From Scatophagus argus (Eukaryota > Chordata > Actinopteri > Scatophagidae), in contig NC_058502.1 in the NCBI RefSeq assembly GCF_020382885.2, positions 6,457,501-6,521,500 on the forward strand: a DNA stretch of 64,000 nucleotides, in the 5' to 3' direction. The notes under the pieces are model-generated. The model made no database searches. It had not been told where the DNA came from and saw only the letters and a list, made by a program, of their open reading frames with translations. How positions within the stretch are numbered: the stretch's first letter is position 1; every line of letters begins with the position of its first letter. A program made the position numbers and the translations under genes. Shown one piece after another: positions 29,470-40,819 of this stretch.

Positions 29470-29494
29470 GGAAAGTCCCCGTGTGGAAATCCCC
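29470..29494 (+). promoter_or_regulatory. tnfaip3: Tandem NF-kappaB sites of the tnfaip3 promoter
   Basis: GGAAAGTCCC (29470-29479) and GGAAATCCCC (29485-29494) both fit GGRRNNYYCC perfectly and stand five bases apart. The human TNFAIP3 promoter carries two adjacent kappaB elements just upstream of its start, which make A20 an NF-kappaB target and feedback inhibitor. A weaker third match, GGGCTTTTTCC, follows at 29502-29512. The start of transcription is inferred to lie within about 100 bp downstream. Confidence 0.85.
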
Positions 29495-29529
29495 TTGACT
29501 TGGGCTTTTTCCTTTTTTTAAAAACTATC

Positions 29530-29719
29530 TCTAGCGGACGTGTGTACTCTTTTGAAAAGGTTCGCAAGCTGCGAGGTCTCCAAAATAGATCTGATACTGA
29601 CGGAAAGAGAGGGTTGAATGGCGCCGAGGACCGCTGCGGTGAGGCTGAGTGAAGTGGCTGAGAGAGGACTAGCCTGAGCATCCGGGAGGGCTTTGTTATT
29701 ACCCCGACATATTACACAG
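29530..29719 (+). other. tnfaip3: tnfaip3 noncoding exon 1
   Basis: The exon is inferred from the promoter motifs and a strong donor, ACACAG|GTAAGA, ending at 29719. The 5' edge is not seen directly. It holds a short upstream reading frame (29618-29677). Human TNFAIP3 also has a noncoding first exon. Confidence 0.65.
29618..29677 (+). other. Upstream ORF in tnfaip3 5' leader
   Basis: An ATG followed by 18 further sense codons ends at TGA 29675-29677, inside the noncoding exon. The start context is mixed: T at -3, G at +4. The rest of the leader, in exon 2, has no ATG, so this would be the only upstream frame if transcription begins before it. Confidence 0.4.
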
Positions 29720-31230
29720 GTAAGACAGCCGTCCTCCCTCCACTGTGCCTTCCCATGTGGACAACATTTCGTACCGAAGGGGGGGCTGTGTGAGACTTGG
29801 TGGATACACCACGTTTGGGCCTTGAGTTATGTATGGTCGTGTTTCTGGGGACATGGAGGAAGCTTGAAGCCTGCTCACGACAGTGGCTTTGACAGCCATT
29901 GTTTACAAAGACGTCACCCCGGAGCGGATAACTGGACATTTAAACAGCCAAATGTGGCATCGGCGCCGCTGCACCGTAGCGATACCTGCGGCGTGAGACG
30001 CGATCGAGGGCTACATTGTTTCAAAGGTAGTTGTCATTGGAATTACGTAAGCCTTTAACGTCAGCAAAGTCTCCTGTTATTGTGTTTTTGTGTAGCCAGC
30101 CATTCCTGAACCGCAGCGTCCACCGCTGTGCCGCTGTCTGTCTGCCCAAAGTCTGCCAGCGGTGCCAGCGCACCAAACTGCGATTAATGATTCGTATCAA
30201 CGTGCTCACTGACATCCAGGTGTCTGCCGTCTGGTCCCTCATGTGAGAGTGACTAGCCCCCTTTAGCATGGCCTAGTCTTGTTGTTGCACCTGCTGCTGT
30301 TTGGGTAGTAAAGACACAGAGGCCACTACGAGCGATGCGTTCAGGTGTTGTAATTGCGTGAAAGTGATTGGCAGCCTCCGAAGCGCCTGATGTGAGCATG
30401 TCGCTGGAAGTTCAAAAGTCAGCGAAAACTCCAGGCCCACTTGCTGACCAACACTTTTTTTTTAAACTTCCTGTGAACTTAGTATGTGTCGAAACACCCC
30501 TCTTCAGTCCTCGTCTTGAAAAATTCCTTTAACACCTCAATGAGTTTCATACTTTAGCAAGGACTGAACTCCTGTTTAATGCCACTGCCGTCTTTTAAAT
30601 GCCAACCAAAATATAGAGGTGAGAATCAGAATTATAAAGTAGGTAGCGTCAGATGTTTGGCCACATTCTTATCATTGTTTATCTTTCAGACTGAAACTTT
30701 AGGCAAAAATCTTGTACCGCTGGCACAGTTTCATTATGTTTCCACTGGACTTGATGCAGGCTGACACTTTTGTCCCCCTCCAGAAGGAGGAGGCCTTGGG
30801 GCAGTGACCTTCCCAGCAGCCTGGGAAGCCCTGGTTGGCCTTCAGTTCAAGAGTGGAAAACACCAGTTTACTGTTGGAAGGCTTTGAGCTCATTAGGACA
30901 CTGGGACGCCCTGTTTGGGGGAAACTCGAAAACCATCGAGACGAAAAGGAGAATTAAAAGAACAAACAAGGAATCAAAGGGTTCTTTGTGTACTTTATTT
31001 CATTTGGCCCCCCTCCGAATCTCCAGTGGAAAAGCACCAAACGGCGTTCGCAGCACGTTGATCTTGTGTGTTGGGTGGTTTCCCGAACAAACTGTAAATT
31101 AAGTTGTGTCTTGAGTCTCAATTAATGAGGAAGGGGACTCTCCACTGAAACTTTCCCACCCAGTCTGTGCTATTATTTTCTGCTGTACTCAGTGTGAAAT
31201 AACACATCAACTCCTCTTCTCTCCATCCAG
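29720..31230 (+). other. tnfaip3: tnfaip3 intron 1
   Basis: A 1.5 kb intron whose first 350 bp is GC-richer (CpG-containing promoter-proximal sequence). No gene or repeat is recognisable. The acceptor CTCTCCATCCAG ends at 31230. Confidence 0.7.
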
Positions 31231-31652
31231 TTATCAGGTTCTTTGGTCTGTGGTGGCTGGTGGTGCCTGGTGGTGCCTCCTCCTCCTTTCCTTCTCCTCG
31301 TTCCTCTTCCTTACCTCCTTCGATCCGCCCGGCTGCACGTCCGCCATGTCGCAGGGTCAGAACTTCCTCCCCAAGTTCCTGTTTGTCTCCAACCTGCTGA
31401 AGGCGATGAAGATCCGACAGCGAGTGCCCAACGACGTGGTGAAGCCGTTGGCCAGCGGCGGGCTGATGCACCACCTGCGGGGCATGCACCGTTACACGCT
31501 GGAGATGATTGCCATGAACCGCTTCCCACAGGCCTTCAGGGAGGTGGTGCAGGCCGCCATCCTGGATCGAGCCATGCAGGCCTCTTTGGAGCAGGAGAAG
31601 AAGCTGAACTGGTGTCGGGAGGTGAAGAAGATGGTGCCCTTACGTACTAATG
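31231..31652 (+). CDS. tnfaip3: tnfaip3 exon 2 (first coding; ATG at 31346)
   Basis: The exon holds 115 bp of leader and then residues 1-102, from [16 protein letters not shown] to [17 protein letters not shown], plus one base of Gly103. Human A20 begins with the equivalent LYLSNMRKAVKIRERTP region. The donor is GTAAGAAG. Confidence 0.96.
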
Positions 31653-32578
31653 GTAAGAAGGATTTTGCTGATCTTTAGGAATTGTTCTCGAGTAAACCAT
31701 GTTTCTATGATTTTCTTACTTGAGGGTGAACCTCCATGAAGTTTGGAGCATTTTTGGTGAGATCCTGGGATGTTTTTAACGACATAAAGTTGTGCTTTAC
31801 TGGTGCATTTTCATTTCTGGATCAATATGAATGAATACGGTTGGAGTCAGAGATTTAATCCAAAGTTCTACAACAGGAGCAGTTCCTCAGATGGGTCTTA
31901 CAGCTTGTGTCAAGCTCTTGTTCCTTGAGTTTAGGAACTGTAGCCATCTTCATGCTCACAGCGGAGGAAGTGTTTTGCTTTTGTTTCATTTTCTATGCTA
32001 GAGGAGGTGCGTATTTATGAGTCAGGGCTATTTGATATGTAAATTCTGAGATGTCATTACTCACAAGCAGGGTTACTGTAAATGACAGCAACAGAGGGAC
32101 GCGGGTTACACTTTCACGTACACTCATTTAGCAGCCCCCTTGGTTTTTTACTGTGCCGAGCTGAGTGTTCGAGTTCAGTCAGCCCATTGCTAAGTCATGT
32201 TTTCTGTTACGCAGATGTTGTAATGCGGGAACATCCCGGAGTAGGCAACCATTTAGACATGGGCCCGATTCTGCTCATAGCTCTGTACTGGGAATTTCTC
32301 TACCGTCACTTGTAGCGCTGTCATTTACTGTCGATTTCCACTGTTTTTCACTTATGGCCTTAGGGGTATGTCCCCTCTTTTTCTGTGTAGGCGAGTGCAT
32401 GTGTAACTACAGTGAATCTTTAAACCCTCTCAAATGAGTTTGCTTTAAGTTCCTCACCTGTCTCACTGGCTGATGTAGGTTTATCCCACTGTCTTAATGA
32501 TTGTCACATGTCTCAGAGCTCAATGGGACTTGTTAAGACATATGTGACCAAATGTCAATTTATCTCCACTGGCCACGG

Positions 32579-32610
<32 letters not shown>

Positions 32611-35600
32611 TCTATGACTTAAAAACATCTGTTGTGTACATCAGACTCATGTCTATTTTTACATGAGGGGAATAACAGTCTTTGAAGGGAAACATCAGCC
32701 ATAGCATTCACAGCAGAAGGAAGCGGAAATCAAGCCGCGTTACAGGTTTGTCTTTAACGTGCGAGTTTCCAGAGGAAGTAGTTTCTCTGTTTCTCATAGG
32801 AAGCTATTAACATTTAACAGTCAGAAATTCCTACATCTGCCTCATCTCAGAATTTATTTTGAAGATTTACTGGACGGATGAGGAACCTGCTGGACCCTTT
32901 GTGTTGTGAAACTCTTTGTAAGGCCCCCAGGTGATTATGACTTTAGTAATGACTAGATCTCATCAATACATGGTTCCTCCTTAGAAAGGCCCCCGAACAG
33001 ATGACAAACTCGTGTGACTTCCGCTGACAGACAGTAACATGGATGGAATTTCCTGTCTTGCATAGGTGATGTCATAAGGATGAGACAGAATTCAGAGTGT
33101 CTAACTCTGAAGGACCCAGACGTGACTTTGAGCAGAGGACGGATAAGACACACACACACACACACACACAGAGGACTGACTGACTGCTGCTGAGTCACTG
33201 GAGCTCAGCAGACACACACACACACACACACAGAGGGGGAACGTGAGGGAGCACAAGTCCGTCAGTGACCGTCCAGTCAGAGCAGGTCATATTAATCAAG
33301 CTTTTCAAAGTCATAACGCTGTTCTAAGATCAGTCCCCGCATGATCGCATGGGACATAAATTTATTCGTTCGCCCAGAGTCTTTTACTGAGGTCATCATT
33401 TATGTGATTTTCACAAAAGATCAAAACCTCTCAGCTAATTTCGATCTTCCCAAAGCCCAACCTCATTCCCAGACTGAAAGAAATAAAACTGACCATCATA
33501 AAAGCTTCATAAATTGTTGGCTCACAATTAAGATTGCCGTTTTCCTCTTTTGTGTAGCTCTTTCACCCAGTGAAGAAATGCGTTATTGAAATTCAGTGCG
33601 TCTTCTGTCTTGAATGTCTAGGACACATCCGAGGGATTTTCCCAAACAGCATCCCATGTCTGTCATGTGTCCACGACACACACTGACTCTGTATACTGTA
33701 GAAACAGAGAGGACGCACAACACACTGACACAGTGTTGTTGCCTTATGAGTGTAGAGTTCAGGTTCCTCTTCTTAATGTGGCATCCACATTATCTGATAA
33801 GAAAACATACTGTGATGTGATCTCTCAGCTCTTATCAAAGCACAAATGAAAATGGTCTCGGCTAGGGTTTGCTTTGTTGGAGTCGTCTCAACCAGGCAGC
33901 ATGCAAAGAGACAAAGAGTGGGTGAATAGTGGGTGATGTTTGACACAAACCAAGAGCCCCACCGGAAACACTGCAAACTTCAGTGAGTGTCACCTGGATA
34001 GCAACCAGATGAGGATTAAGTCTGGTCCTATGCTGGTGTGTTTTCAGGAAGTGTCCCAGCTTTCCACAGAGGAAGTGTCTATATTTAGACAGATGGGACC
34101 AGCAGACTGTCTTTCATCTTTAGTCGGCAGGCAGCTCGGTTCAGGGTCAAAAGTCTTTGTGTGTTTTTATGCAGAAGAGGAACTGATTATTGGGCGTTTG
34201 TGCCTTTTCTTGCATGCCTGTGTACGCACTGCTGTTGGAGGATGCCTTTTCTCACTAGAGACTTGTGCATTTTATGTTTTTGTTGAGAGTGATGCAAGAG
34301 TGCCGAAATGCAACAACAGCCAGCTAGTCTGAAATAGTGGATGTGTTTTTTTTTTACCCTCAAAGTACAGTGGGATCATTCCTTCAGTTGAATGAGTGTA
34401 TCTCACATTGCATTCATCTCACACCACAAATAACGTTGTTATGAGAAATCTGATCACACCTTGGCCTGTTGCATGAGACATGCCAGTGGTTTAAAAACCT
34501 CTAGTCTCCAGCTCTTGAGAGGTGAACAACTCTTACAGTAGATTAGGATTATCTTGCTCCGAAAGATTCATTATTTTTAATGCAGCTATATTTTGCAAAG
34601 AGTGGCGTGCATGCTTCAAGTGAGTACGTGAACTGTTTGCCCAGGCAAATGTTATGGAACAGGGCGTTAGATCATAAAAGGTAGAGAGAATACACACATT
34701 ACAGTACATGTGAGTGCACAATAGTATCTCATTAATCTCAGCCTTCGTTGGGTGTTGATAGCAGTAGTTATAAAAGATAACATTCCTTCCTGTCCAAGCC
34801 ACACCCCTGTGGAAAGTCCAGGACCAGCTGAGTAGCATTGATGAGTTGGGATCATAGGAGGGGAACACACACATGCACAAAAGGCAGAAGTTAGCAGAGG
34901 GAAATTCCTGTGTTTAGTGTGGCAACAGGGTTTTTCATTGCTACACACTTTGACAAACATGGGCTCTCCTGTTTCACAATGAGAAAAAGACCCAGCGCTG
35001 CCATAAGGGACTAAATAAAATTCCAAGGTTTTTAGTTGCTCATGCTCGCACGTCTGCACACACACACACAAACAGATACCTTTTGAGAAACCAGCATTTT
35101 ATTTCTCTGAACGATAGTGGAAGTAGATTTCTTTGACAGGAGAGAGGAGATAACAAATTGTAGAGTTTTTTTTCCCCATGCAGATTGAGGTAGTAAAAGA
35201 GATTTAATTTTTCAGAAATGTTTTTCAGGTAAGTTAAGGGCCATTTTCCTCAGACCAGATGCGTAAAAGCCGAGCTTTGTCTGTAGTGTGTGCGTGTTTT
35301 CAGACATGTGAGGGTCATATAATAGTCTAGACACCGGATAGTGCAGCAACCAGCCCGATGGCTTGGAAATCCCCAGACTTCTGTTACGCTTGTGTGTGCA
35401 CACACTGCAGTTGTCTGTTGTGGACGCTCTGTACTGCATTTGCATGTCCGCGTGCACGTGGTCCTGCACAGTCCTAGAATTTCCTGTCCCTTGTACAAAA
35501 CCAGCTACTTGTAGTACTAATATCATACATGTTTGCCTCTTCTGTGTGTGTCTGCAGGAGATGGGAACTGCTTGCTCCACGCGGCCTCTCAGTACATGCT

Positions 35601-38600
35601 GGGCGTCCAGGACACAGACCTGGTGCTTCGGAAAACCCTCCACGGTGTTTTAAAAGAGACGGACACTGGAGACTTCAAAGCTCGTTTCCAAGCAGAGCTG
35701 CTCCAGTCCCAGGAGTTCACGCAGACCGGACTCCGATACACCACCATGGTATGAAGATCATCATGGAGATCCATCACTTTGTGTTGTGCTCGTGAGGGCA
35801 TGGAGTTTTAATCCTTGGTTATGTCTTTTTCATCCTTATATGCAACCTGCAAATAAATGTAAATTTATTTTTTGTTTTCATGGGATGGTTTAAGCCAGAG
35901 TTTCCTACCTACAAAATATCTTATGGCCTGTTTTTTTGTGTGCAAGTTTATGTGCTAACTCGTGTGTGTGTGTGTGTGTTCTGTCCCAGAACTGGGAGGA
36001 GGAGTGGGAAAAGATTGTGAAGATGGCGTCTCCAGTGTCCAGTAGCAACGGCCTCCAGTTTGACTCTCTGGAGGACATCCACATCTTCATCCTCTCCAAC
36101 ATTCTCCGCAGACCCATCATCGTCATCGCAGGTACTCCCTTTTTTTTATTATCTCTAAGTATGTTCATTGCCCCTCGTTGGCCATCAAAGACATGCCGGT
36201 CTTGTTTCAACATGTCTTCCAGTGATAGAGGAGGTGAAGGTATCTACCTTACAGGGTGTTTTGGTTAGCAGATGTAAAGTGGATATCGACCAGACGTTAT
36301 AAAGTTCTTTGTTGTTCTTGCCGTGACTTGCTCTCTTTACTCATCAAAATCCCCACATTAGTTGCCTTCTTCCAGTAAATATATGTAGATTTTTCTTGAA
36401 CAAAACTTTTTAAATCTCTAAAATTGCTGCTCTTTCAACAGACCAGGTGGTCAGGAGTATGAAATCTGGCTCCTCCATCTCTCCTCTGAATGTGGGAGGG
36501 ATCTATCTACCACTACACTGGCCACCCACAGAGTGCTACAAATACCCGATAGTGCTCGGCTATGATTCCCAACACTTTGCACCCCTCATCACCATCAAAG
36601 ACAGTGGTCCAGGTAGGAAACACTAAGGAAGAAGGTGTTGGCACAGGTGCCTGACACGACAAAGGGAGGGGAAAAAAGAAGCCCAATATGAAGTTTATCA
36701 TGTTTTGATTTTTTTTTTTTTTATGTGATGTGCCAGAGATCCGAGCAATACCACTTATCAACCCGGGACGAGGGGGCTTTGAGGAGCTGAAGGTTCACTT
36801 CCTGATGGAAAAAGAGCAGCAGCAGAAAGACAGGCTTCTCAAAGACTACCTGTTATTGATAGACATCCCTGTCATAGGCTTGGGCTACGACACCACACGG
36901 ATCATCAATGCTGCTCGGTACTCACAAATAATATACTCAGTTCCCTAAACGGATAAAATGAAAGAAATTGAGGAAAAATCCAGTTGCAGATTGTGGCCAC
37001 AATGTTAAAGGCAGTGTTCATGTTTTCATCTCGAGAATGAAGAGCATTATTTTTAGATTTTGTAATACAATTCCTTTAACTTAATCGGCACACGTATTAC
37101 AGTAGCTCTGCTAACTTTAAATTTAGCTGAAAAAGTACAAAAAAGTTAATTAAGGAAATCACTTCATTATGTGCTTCTGTCCCAAGGCTGGATGAGGGAA
37201 ACCTCCCTGAAGACATGAACCTGATGGAGGACTACCTGCAGCTTGTCAACCATGAGTACCAGCGCTGGAAGGAGGACAAGGAGCAGGCGTGGGCCGCCCA
37301 GCCTCAGCGCCCGCCACCTTTCTCCGTCTCCCAGCTCTCCCTCATCGAGATCCGCTGTGCCACACCGCGATGCACCTTTTATGTCTCCGTAGACACGCAG
37401 CCTCATTGCCACGAATGCTTTGAGAAGCGACAGGCCACTACAGGCGGAGGAGCGAGGATAGAAGGGGTGGTGCAGACCAAGGGAGGAGGGGTACAAGGTG
37501 GTGTAGGAGTGATAGGAGGATCAGAGACTGAGGTGAGCCCCAGAGGAGCCCGAAGCAGCAGCCCCCCATCCTCCTCGTCTGGGAGAGGGGTGGTGTTATC
37601 CAGCCCCCGCTCAGCCCCACCCACTGCTCCCAGCCTCAGCCTATACAGTGAAACTCACGCCATGAAGTGCAAGACACCCGGCTGCCTCTTCACTCTTAGT
37701 GTGGAGCACGATGGACTTTGTGAGCGCTGCTTCAACTCCAGGCAGAACCATGGACCCCCTGGAGCTGGAACGGCCGCTACAGGACTCCCAGGTCCCAATG
37801 GGGGACCTATAGTCCCTCACCCGGTCCAGGGCTCCGGCTGGACCCAGTGGGGTGGCTGCGAGACAGAGACAGAGCGCTGCAGCATGTGCAGACAAGAGGC
37901 GTTCAGGATATTCAATGGCCTGTGCCATTCCTGCATGCAGAGACAGCAGGCTCCAGAGAGGGGAGAGCCACAGCAGAACAACCCCAGGACTGAGGCGTCG
38001 TCTTCAGCTTGGACCCAGGCCAGGGACACTGAGCGGCCATGCCTCACCCTAACCCCAGGGCACACCTCAGCCTGGCAAGCCCCTCTGGCACGCCCGTGTA
38101 AAAGATCTGGCTGCCAGTTCTTTGGGACGCCACAGAAGTTGGGTTTCTGCACTATTTGCTACGTAGACTATCAGACCAACCACCGTAAGTGCCGAAGACC
38201 TTGAGGTTATTTTAAACAGAAGTGTTTGTCAATTTGTTTTCCATGGTAGGACTTAGTGTAATGTTTAGTTGGATTTTTTCTGTTCTTTACTCAATTTTCA
38301 CACCATATGGGACACTGCTCATTTTGGCATCTGTCTGTTCCAGACCTGACCCCTCCCCCTGCCCCGGCACAGAGCCGGCATGGTTTGGAGGCAGGCTTTC
38401 AGAACGCCTCACGGTGTCGTGGGCCTGGGTGTGGCGCAGTTGGCAAGGCAATGCTGGAGGGCTACTGCGACAAGTGTTACGTCAAAGAGCAAAGCGCACG
38501 GCTCAACCAAGTGGCACATCGCACGCCACACTCCCCTCCCCTGGTCATGGTAGGTGTCTGCCATGCTTTCGTAACTTTTTGTTCCTTATCCTTCCTTTAT

Positions 38601-39016
38601 TTATCTTTATCTTTCTGTGATTCTTTCTGCCTGTCTTCTTAATGATAACCAGCTGGTCCACGGTTGCCTTTCAGTTGCCAATTGACCTTTCTTCTTTTTC
38701 TCTGTGCTCCCCCTCTCATCCCCTGTACGAACAGCGTGACCGAGCAGTCAAACCCAGATCTTCACAGCAATCCCAGACCCAGACCCAGACTCAGTGCCGG
38801 CGGAGTGGCTGTAGTAATGTGTCCCCGGGTTGCACAGACCTCTGTCCAGAGTGCCACACACGTGGCCAGGGCAGAGAGGCGGGCAGACGGGCGCAGGCGC
38901 CCAAGGAAAAGTCCAAGCAGCGGTGCCGGACGCAGGGCTGCGACCACTACGCCAACCAAGAGAAACAGGGCTACTGCAACGAGTGCGATCACTTCAAACA
39001 GATTTACCGCGGCTGA
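31346..39016 (+). CDS. tnfaip3: A20, TNF alpha-induced protein 3 (ubiquitin-editing enzyme)
   Basis: A20 is a cytoplasmic ubiquitin-editing enzyme that limits NF-kappaB and cell-death signalling from TNF, IL-1 and Toll-like receptors. The OTU domain removes K63-linked chains, and zinc finger 4 has E3 activity (known for mammals). Eight coding exons (31346-31652, 35558-35748, 35990-36131, 36442-36612, 36737-36917, 37187-38184, 38344-38549, 38735-39016) join in phase to 825 residues; human has 790. The catalytic Cys is residue 107 in [15 protein letters not shown] and the His is residue 258 in [11 protein letters not shown]. Seven A20 fingers with complete Cys4 sets start near residues 388, 492, 562, 635, 688, 753 and 796. 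The start follows a pyrimidine-rich leader without other ATGs. The kappaB sites at 29.47 kb imply NF-kappaB feedback. All key residues are intact. Confidence 0.98.
32579..32605. repeat. Poly(T) tract
   Basis: An uninterrupted run of about 27 T followed by AAATC. It could be the A-tail of a minus-strand retroelement, but no body was recognised beside it. Confidence 0.9.
33151..33232. repeat. Paired (AC)n microsatellites with repeated flanks
   Basis: Two AC runs (33151-33171 and 33213-33232) are each followed by CAGAGG and lie within 62 bp, with GACTGACTGACTGCTGCTGAG between. The shared flank suggests a local tandem duplication. Confidence 0.8.
35558..35748 (+). CDS. tnfaip3: tnfaip3 exon 3 (catalytic Cys)
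   Basis: The exon encodes residues 103-166 of the OTU domain, starting [20 protein letters not shown] with the catalytic Cys107. It ends at phase 0 after ATG, before GTATGA. Confidence 0.97.
35990..36131 (+). CDS. tnfaip3: tnfaip3 exon 4
   Basis: The exon encodes [14 protein letters not shown] and [20 protein letters not shown] in the OTU domain. The acceptor is CTGTCCCAG after a TG tract and the donor is GTACTC. Confidence 0.97.
36442..36612 (+). CDS. tnfaip3: tnfaip3 exon 5 (catalytic His)
   Basis: The exon encodes [20 protein letters not shown] and [20 protein letters not shown], holding the catalytic His258. Confidence 0.97.
36737..36917 (+). CDS. tnfaip3: tnfaip3 exon 6
   Basis: The exon encodes the end of the OTU domain: [20 protein letters not shown], then [20 protein letters not shown]. 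The acceptor is TGTGCCAG after a T run and the donor is GTACTC. Confidence 0.96.
37187..38184 (+). CDS. tnfaip3: tnfaip3 exon 7 (zinc fingers 1-4)
   Basis: A 998 nt exon with four A20 fingers. The Cys sets are at residues 388/393/405/408, 492/497/509/512, 562/565/577/580 and 635/640/652/655. Linkers are rich in Gly, Ser and Pro and diverge from human. Confidence 0.97.
38344..38549 (+). CDS. tnfaip3: tnfaip3 exon 8 (zinc finger 5)
   Basis: The exon encodes [20 protein letters not shown] and onward, with Cys 688/693/705/708. It ends at phase 0 after ATG before GTAGGT. Confidence 0.96.
38735..39016 (+). CDS. tnfaip3: tnfaip3 exon 9 (zinc fingers 6-7, stop)
   Basis: Finger 6 has Cys 753/758/769/772 and finger 7 has Cys 796/801/813/816 in [20 protein letters not shown]. 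Finger 7 is the linear-ubiquitin binder in mammals. The protein ends FKQIYRG with TGA at 39014-39016. A QTQTQTQ run from CAGACC repeats precedes finger 6. Confidence 0.97.
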   Translation, partial: RDRAVKPRSSQQSQTQTQTQCRRSGCSNVSPGCTDLCPECHTRGQGREAGRRAQAPKEKSKQRCRTQGCDHYANQEKQGYCNECDHFKQIYRG

Positions 39017-39255
39017 CCACATACACACCCGCGCACTCAACGAGTATGATGATGATGATGATGACACATCGCTAGCACGCCAGAGCCGCTGCCCTGCTGT
39101 GGGCGCCCCATGCCAGTCAATGCACCTCTGATACTAACTGACCAACTAACTAACTAGCTAGTGACTAACTAGTAACCTTATGGCCTGAAAATCAACCCTC
39201 CCCCCATGCAGAATGTGAAGAGAGAGTGTGTGTATGTTGGGGGTGGGGGGTGAGT

Positions 39256-39291
39256 GTGTGTGTGTGTATGTATGTATGTATGTATGTATGT

Positions 39292-39322
<31 letters not shown>
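39256..39322. repeat. Compound (TG)n/(TATG)n microsatellite
   Basis: TG repeats, six TATG units and a second TG run of about 13 units lie in the tnfaip3 3' region. Confidence 0.95.
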
Positions 39323-39327
<5 letters not shown>

Positions 39328-40795
39328 AGTAGACATGGCCTCCAGAATACCTCTTTGTGCAATTATTATCATCGGATGTGCCCTGTGCACCGTGAGAGGT
39401 TTGGCTACATGTCAGAGCAACTTACTGACTTAACTCTTGTGTACAATATGTATTTAGAGGTACGTAGTAAATCGTGCCGGACAAAATGATTGTATGTCGA
39501 CATAACAAGAAGCATCTGACATTGCTTTCTAGACCACAGCCAAGGATTTATAACCCCCTCCCCCTCTCTCTGTTTGTCTGTCTGTCTTAACCTATCTGTG
39601 TGCCTGTCTGTCTAGCATTTGCTCTGTCGAGTGAGGTATGCAGTGGTTGGGGGAGCCCAGCAACAAAATCTGTGGAAGCAGTAAGCAGAAGTGACCCCAA
39701 CTGTTCCGAAGCGAAGCAAATGAAGTGCTCGATATGAAACTAAATGCCGTCCACCGTTGTTTAGCTTAGTTCTCCAAAAACACTCGCATGTATCCTCCCA
39801 AAACAGACAAAGATTTGCTGCGAAAGGCTCTCGCAACCAATACTGTAAGATGATCAAAGTCAGTTTTCTTCCATTAGTCAATTTGCAGCCTTAGTTCATA
39901 TTGCGAGGCAAATTAACCTGAGTATTGTTAGTAATCTGTTTTATGAAGTTAACATTGTGAATTGCTAGATATGGAAAGTAACAGCAACCCATGTGTCTGT
40001 GCAGTGCAAGACAGACAGGGCAGGCCCCTGCTAGTTTTGGTGCTACATGTACAGAAATACAAGCCTCTCCATTGTAGCCAACATGCTGGCGGTGTCAGCG
40101 GACAGAAGGCAGAGAAGACAGTAGAGACAGGACTCTTATTCTCTTTCTATTCCTCCTGTCCTTCCTCTTATTTCCCTTCTCCTCCTCCAAAACAGATCTG
40201 TTGCCTTGGACGTTATTTTCCTGTTTACTGACCACTTAAGCACCTAGAAATGCATAACACAAACCTACACGTGTGCACACAAATATGGTCACTCCAGTTC
40301 TGTCTGAAGGGGATTGCCAGCTAAAGAGAGAACTGAGAACGTAATAACAAGAGCGATGTCTGGATGATTATTCACCTCGCCACCACACACACACACATAC
40401 ATATGCACACATATGCACATGCAGAAACAGCTCTTTGAGATTGTATGCGCCCCACCCCTGGCTGAGGTGATGTGTAGGTAAACAAACCTGTAGAGAAATG
40501 CATTCCTCTTCGCTCCACCCCACTGGATGTGCCAAGGCGACAGTTTGAAAACTTCAGAGAGCAATCCCATTGCCTGCTTCGGCTAATCTTGTTTATCTGA
40601 ATGTGTTTTGTGCTGCTGCTACAGCAGCACAATATTGGGGCTGATCCTCGATAAGTTTTGCCTTTAAGTAGTGATTGAAACCTTATGGACCAGAGGGGCC
40701 TGATCAAGTGCCCCCACCTATAAAATGCTTTCGTGAATATGGATCTTGGTCCATATTGTAGGACCTTCCAACTCGATGCCTCATCTCCAACACAA

Positions 40796-40819
40796 ACACA
40801 CACACACACACACACACAA
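40796..40819. repeat. (CA)n microsatellite
   Basis: A run of about twelve CA units. Confidence 0.93.

Larger units (their letters stand above)
31653..35557 (+). other. tnfaip3: tnfaip3 intron 2
   Basis: A 3.9 kb intron, the largest of the gene. It holds a long T run (32579-32605) and two CA microsatellites with similar flanks (33151-33171, 33213-33232). No gene is recognisable. Confidence 0.75.

Noticed and set aside
29259..29681. Open frames of alternating Arg-Glu or Leu-Ser across the GA tract
   Set aside because: They are translations of a dinucleotide repeat, which is open in several frames by construction.
38762..39067. Minus-strand frame over the last tnfaip3 exon
   Set aside because: It is the antisense of the zinc-finger coding sequence and an ATG-repeat; no independent support.
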